From Bordetella parapertussis (GTDB lineage: Bacteria > Pseudomonadota > Gammaproteobacteria > Burkholderiales > Burkholderiaceae): a DNA stretch of 16,405 bases. This document shows positions 15,261 through 16,405 of this stretch, piece by piece (the first letter of the stretch is position 1; every line of letters begins with the position of its first letter). The stretch covers positions 1 to 16,405 of the forward strand of contig CAMDLJ010000017.1 in NCBI GenBank assembly GCA_945901665.1. Reading direction: 5' to 3'. The notes beneath the pieces are model-generated. The model was not told the origin of the DNA and made no database searches. It saw only the letters and a program-made list of their open reading frames with translations. A program made the translations under genes and the position numbers.

Positions 15261-16405
15261 ATGTCAAAAAAATCAGTTTCGCCATTGGTCGCCGACGGCG
15301 TTCGGGTTGCCGTTGACATAGGCGGCACCTTCACTGACTTGGTCAGCTACGACGCACGCGATCATGTGGTTCGGTTTGAAAAATCCTTGTCCACCCCAGA
15401 GGCACTGCAAAGTGCCGTGATGACTTGTTTTGAAAAAGCCCAGGTGGACATTGCCCGCTTGGAGCATTTCATTCATGGCTCTACCGTGGCCATCAATGCG
15501 GTGATCCAAAAAACCGGTGCACGCACCGCTTTGGTCACCACCGAGGGGTTTACCGATGTGTATGAGGTGGGCCGCACCAATCGCCCAGACACTTACAACT
15601 TGTTTTTCGAAAAAACCCAGCCCCTGGTGCCAGGCACCTTGCGCTTTGGGGTGACCGAGCGCATGACCGCCAGTGGCAAAGCGCACACGCCATTGAGTGA
15701 GACCAGTGTGCGCCAAGTGATCCGCAAAATTTCAGCGGCCAATGTGCAGGCCATTGCGGTGTGCTTGTTGCATGCCTATGCCAATCCTGCGCATGAAAAA
15801 GCCCTGGGTCGTTTATTGCGCAAGGCGTTTCCCAAGCACTTCATCACCTTGTCGCATGAAATTTTGCGCGAATACCGAGAGTACGAACGCACCTCCACCA
15901 CGGTGCTCAACGCCTATGTGGGTTTGGAGGTCAGCCAATACTTGAAAGCCTTGGAGGAGCCCTTGCGCCAGCAAAGCTTCCAGGGCAAGTTCATGATCAT
16001 GCAGTCCAACGGTGGGGTCATGTCCGGAAAACGTGCAGCCCATATTCCGGTGGGCATGATGGAGTCTGGCCCTGCGGGCGGCATCATCGGGGCTGGCATG
16101 TTGGGCCAGTTGCTCAATGAGCCCGACGTGATCGCCTTTGACATGGGCGGCACCACGGCCAAAACCTGTTTGGTCGAAAAGGGCATGCCCAAGATGACCG
16201 ATCAATATTTCATTGGGGGCTATCAGCACGGCCACCCCATGCGCTTGCCCGTGGTGGACATCATTGAGGTGGGTGCGGGTGGCGGTTCGATGGCCTGGAT
16301 TGACGAGGGCGGATCCCTCAAGGTTGGCCCGCGCAGCGCGGGCTCCACGCCAGGGCCAGCTTGTTATGGCCGTGGCGGCACAGAGCCCACGGTCACCGAT
16401 GCCAA
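15261..16405 (+). CDS. Hydantoinase/oxoprolinase-family protein, HyuA-like subunit (3' end beyond window)
   Basis: 381 residues are visible of a family that usually has about 650-700; the frame is open to the window edge. ATG 15261 lies 16 bp after the MDR gene, with AGAAAG upstream. Motifs in order: ATP-site DIGGTFTD at 19-26, HGSTVAIN at 72-79, EYREYERTSTTVLNAYV at 204-220, MQSNGG, ESGPAGG at 268-274, FDMGGTTAK at 293-301, GAGGGS at 338-343 and GPRSAGSTPGPACYG at 356-370. These place it with ATP-dependent HyuA/N-methylhydantoinase A, 5-oxoprolinase and the acetone/acetophenone carboxylase subunits. Such proteins normally work with a HyuB-type partner, which I expect just downstream. Possible jobs are ring opening of a hydantoin or lactam, or carboxylation of a ketone; the sequence here does not separate these. 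Confidence 0.95.
   Translation, partial: MSKKSVSPLVADGVRVAVDIGGTFTDLVSYDARDHVVRFEKSLSTPEALQSAVMTCFEKAQVDIARLEHFIHGSTVAINAVIQKTGARTALVTTEGFTDVYEVGRTNRPDTYNLFFEKTQPLVPGTLRFGVTERMTASGKAHTPLSETSVRQVIRKISAANVQAIAVCLLHAYANPAHEKALGRLLRKAFPKHFITLSHEILREYREYERTSTTVLNAYVGLEVSQYLKALEEPLRQQSFQGKFMIMQSNGGVMSGKRAAHIPVGMMESGPAGGIIGAGMLGQLLNEPDVIAFDMGGTTAKTCLVEKGMPKMTDQYFIGGYQHGHPMRLPVVDIIEVGAGGGSMAWIDEGGSLKVGPRSAGSTPGPACYGRGGTEPTVTDA

Overview
The window looks like a piece of a betaproteobacterial chromosome, most likely Burkholderiales and Comamonadaceae-like. The pointers are moderately high GC, a Bug/TctC-type periplasmic receptor standing without its membrane partners, and an accessory catabolic cluster rich in amidohydrolases, short-chain dehydrogenases and hydantoinase-type proteins. 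The taxonomic call is inference from gene content; there is no rRNA or other marker. There are 14 protein genes, two of them cut by the window edges, and no RNA gene, insertion sequence, CRISPR array or transcriptional regulator.

Region 1 (1-3780, minus strand) reads TPR protein > YHYH-domain lipoprotein > HupE/UreJ-type membrane protein. All three carry export signals. The last two are 36 bp apart and probably co-transcribed. The HupE-like gene appears to start at TTG (1020), has an EF-hand-like loop in its exported N-terminal part, and runs off the left edge. The job of this trio is unknown; a surface or periplasmic metal-related module is an inference.

Region 2 (3781-7463, plus strand) starts after a 329-bp divergent gap holding a perfect 14-bp palindrome. 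It encodes a Ser-Asp-His alpha/beta hydrolase, an orphan Bug receptor and an ATZ/TRZ-like amidohydrolase. The amidohydrolase ends inside the converging D-aminoacylase gene (26-bp tail-to-tail overlap).

Region 3 (7438-10330, minus strand) is a two-gene operon: a tandem-VOC (extradiol-dioxygenase-like) protein followed by an N-acyl-D-amino-acid deacylase family protein.

Region 4 (10413 to the right edge, plus strand) is a probable six-gene operon: DapA-family aldolase/hydratase, LDH2-family dehydrogenase, two SDR dehydrogenases, a zinc-free MDR/quinone-oxidoreductase-like protein (start overlaps the SDR stop), and the first 381 residues of a hydantoinase/oxoprolinase-family subunit.

Taken together, regions 2-4 look like one catabolic locus for a small organic acid or amide: a periplasmic binder, three hydrolases, a possible ring- or C-C-cleaving VOC enzyme, an aldolase-like enzyme, four oxidoreductases and a hydantoinase/carboxylase-type enzyme. 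Several members deviate at family-defining catalytic positions: Lys for the first metal His in the D-aminoacylase, no HxxE Glu in the amidohydrolase, AHSTE for GTTGE in the DapA homologue, and a metal triad in the first rather than the second VOC module. The true substrates may therefore differ from the family names. I cannot name the pathway from sequence alone.
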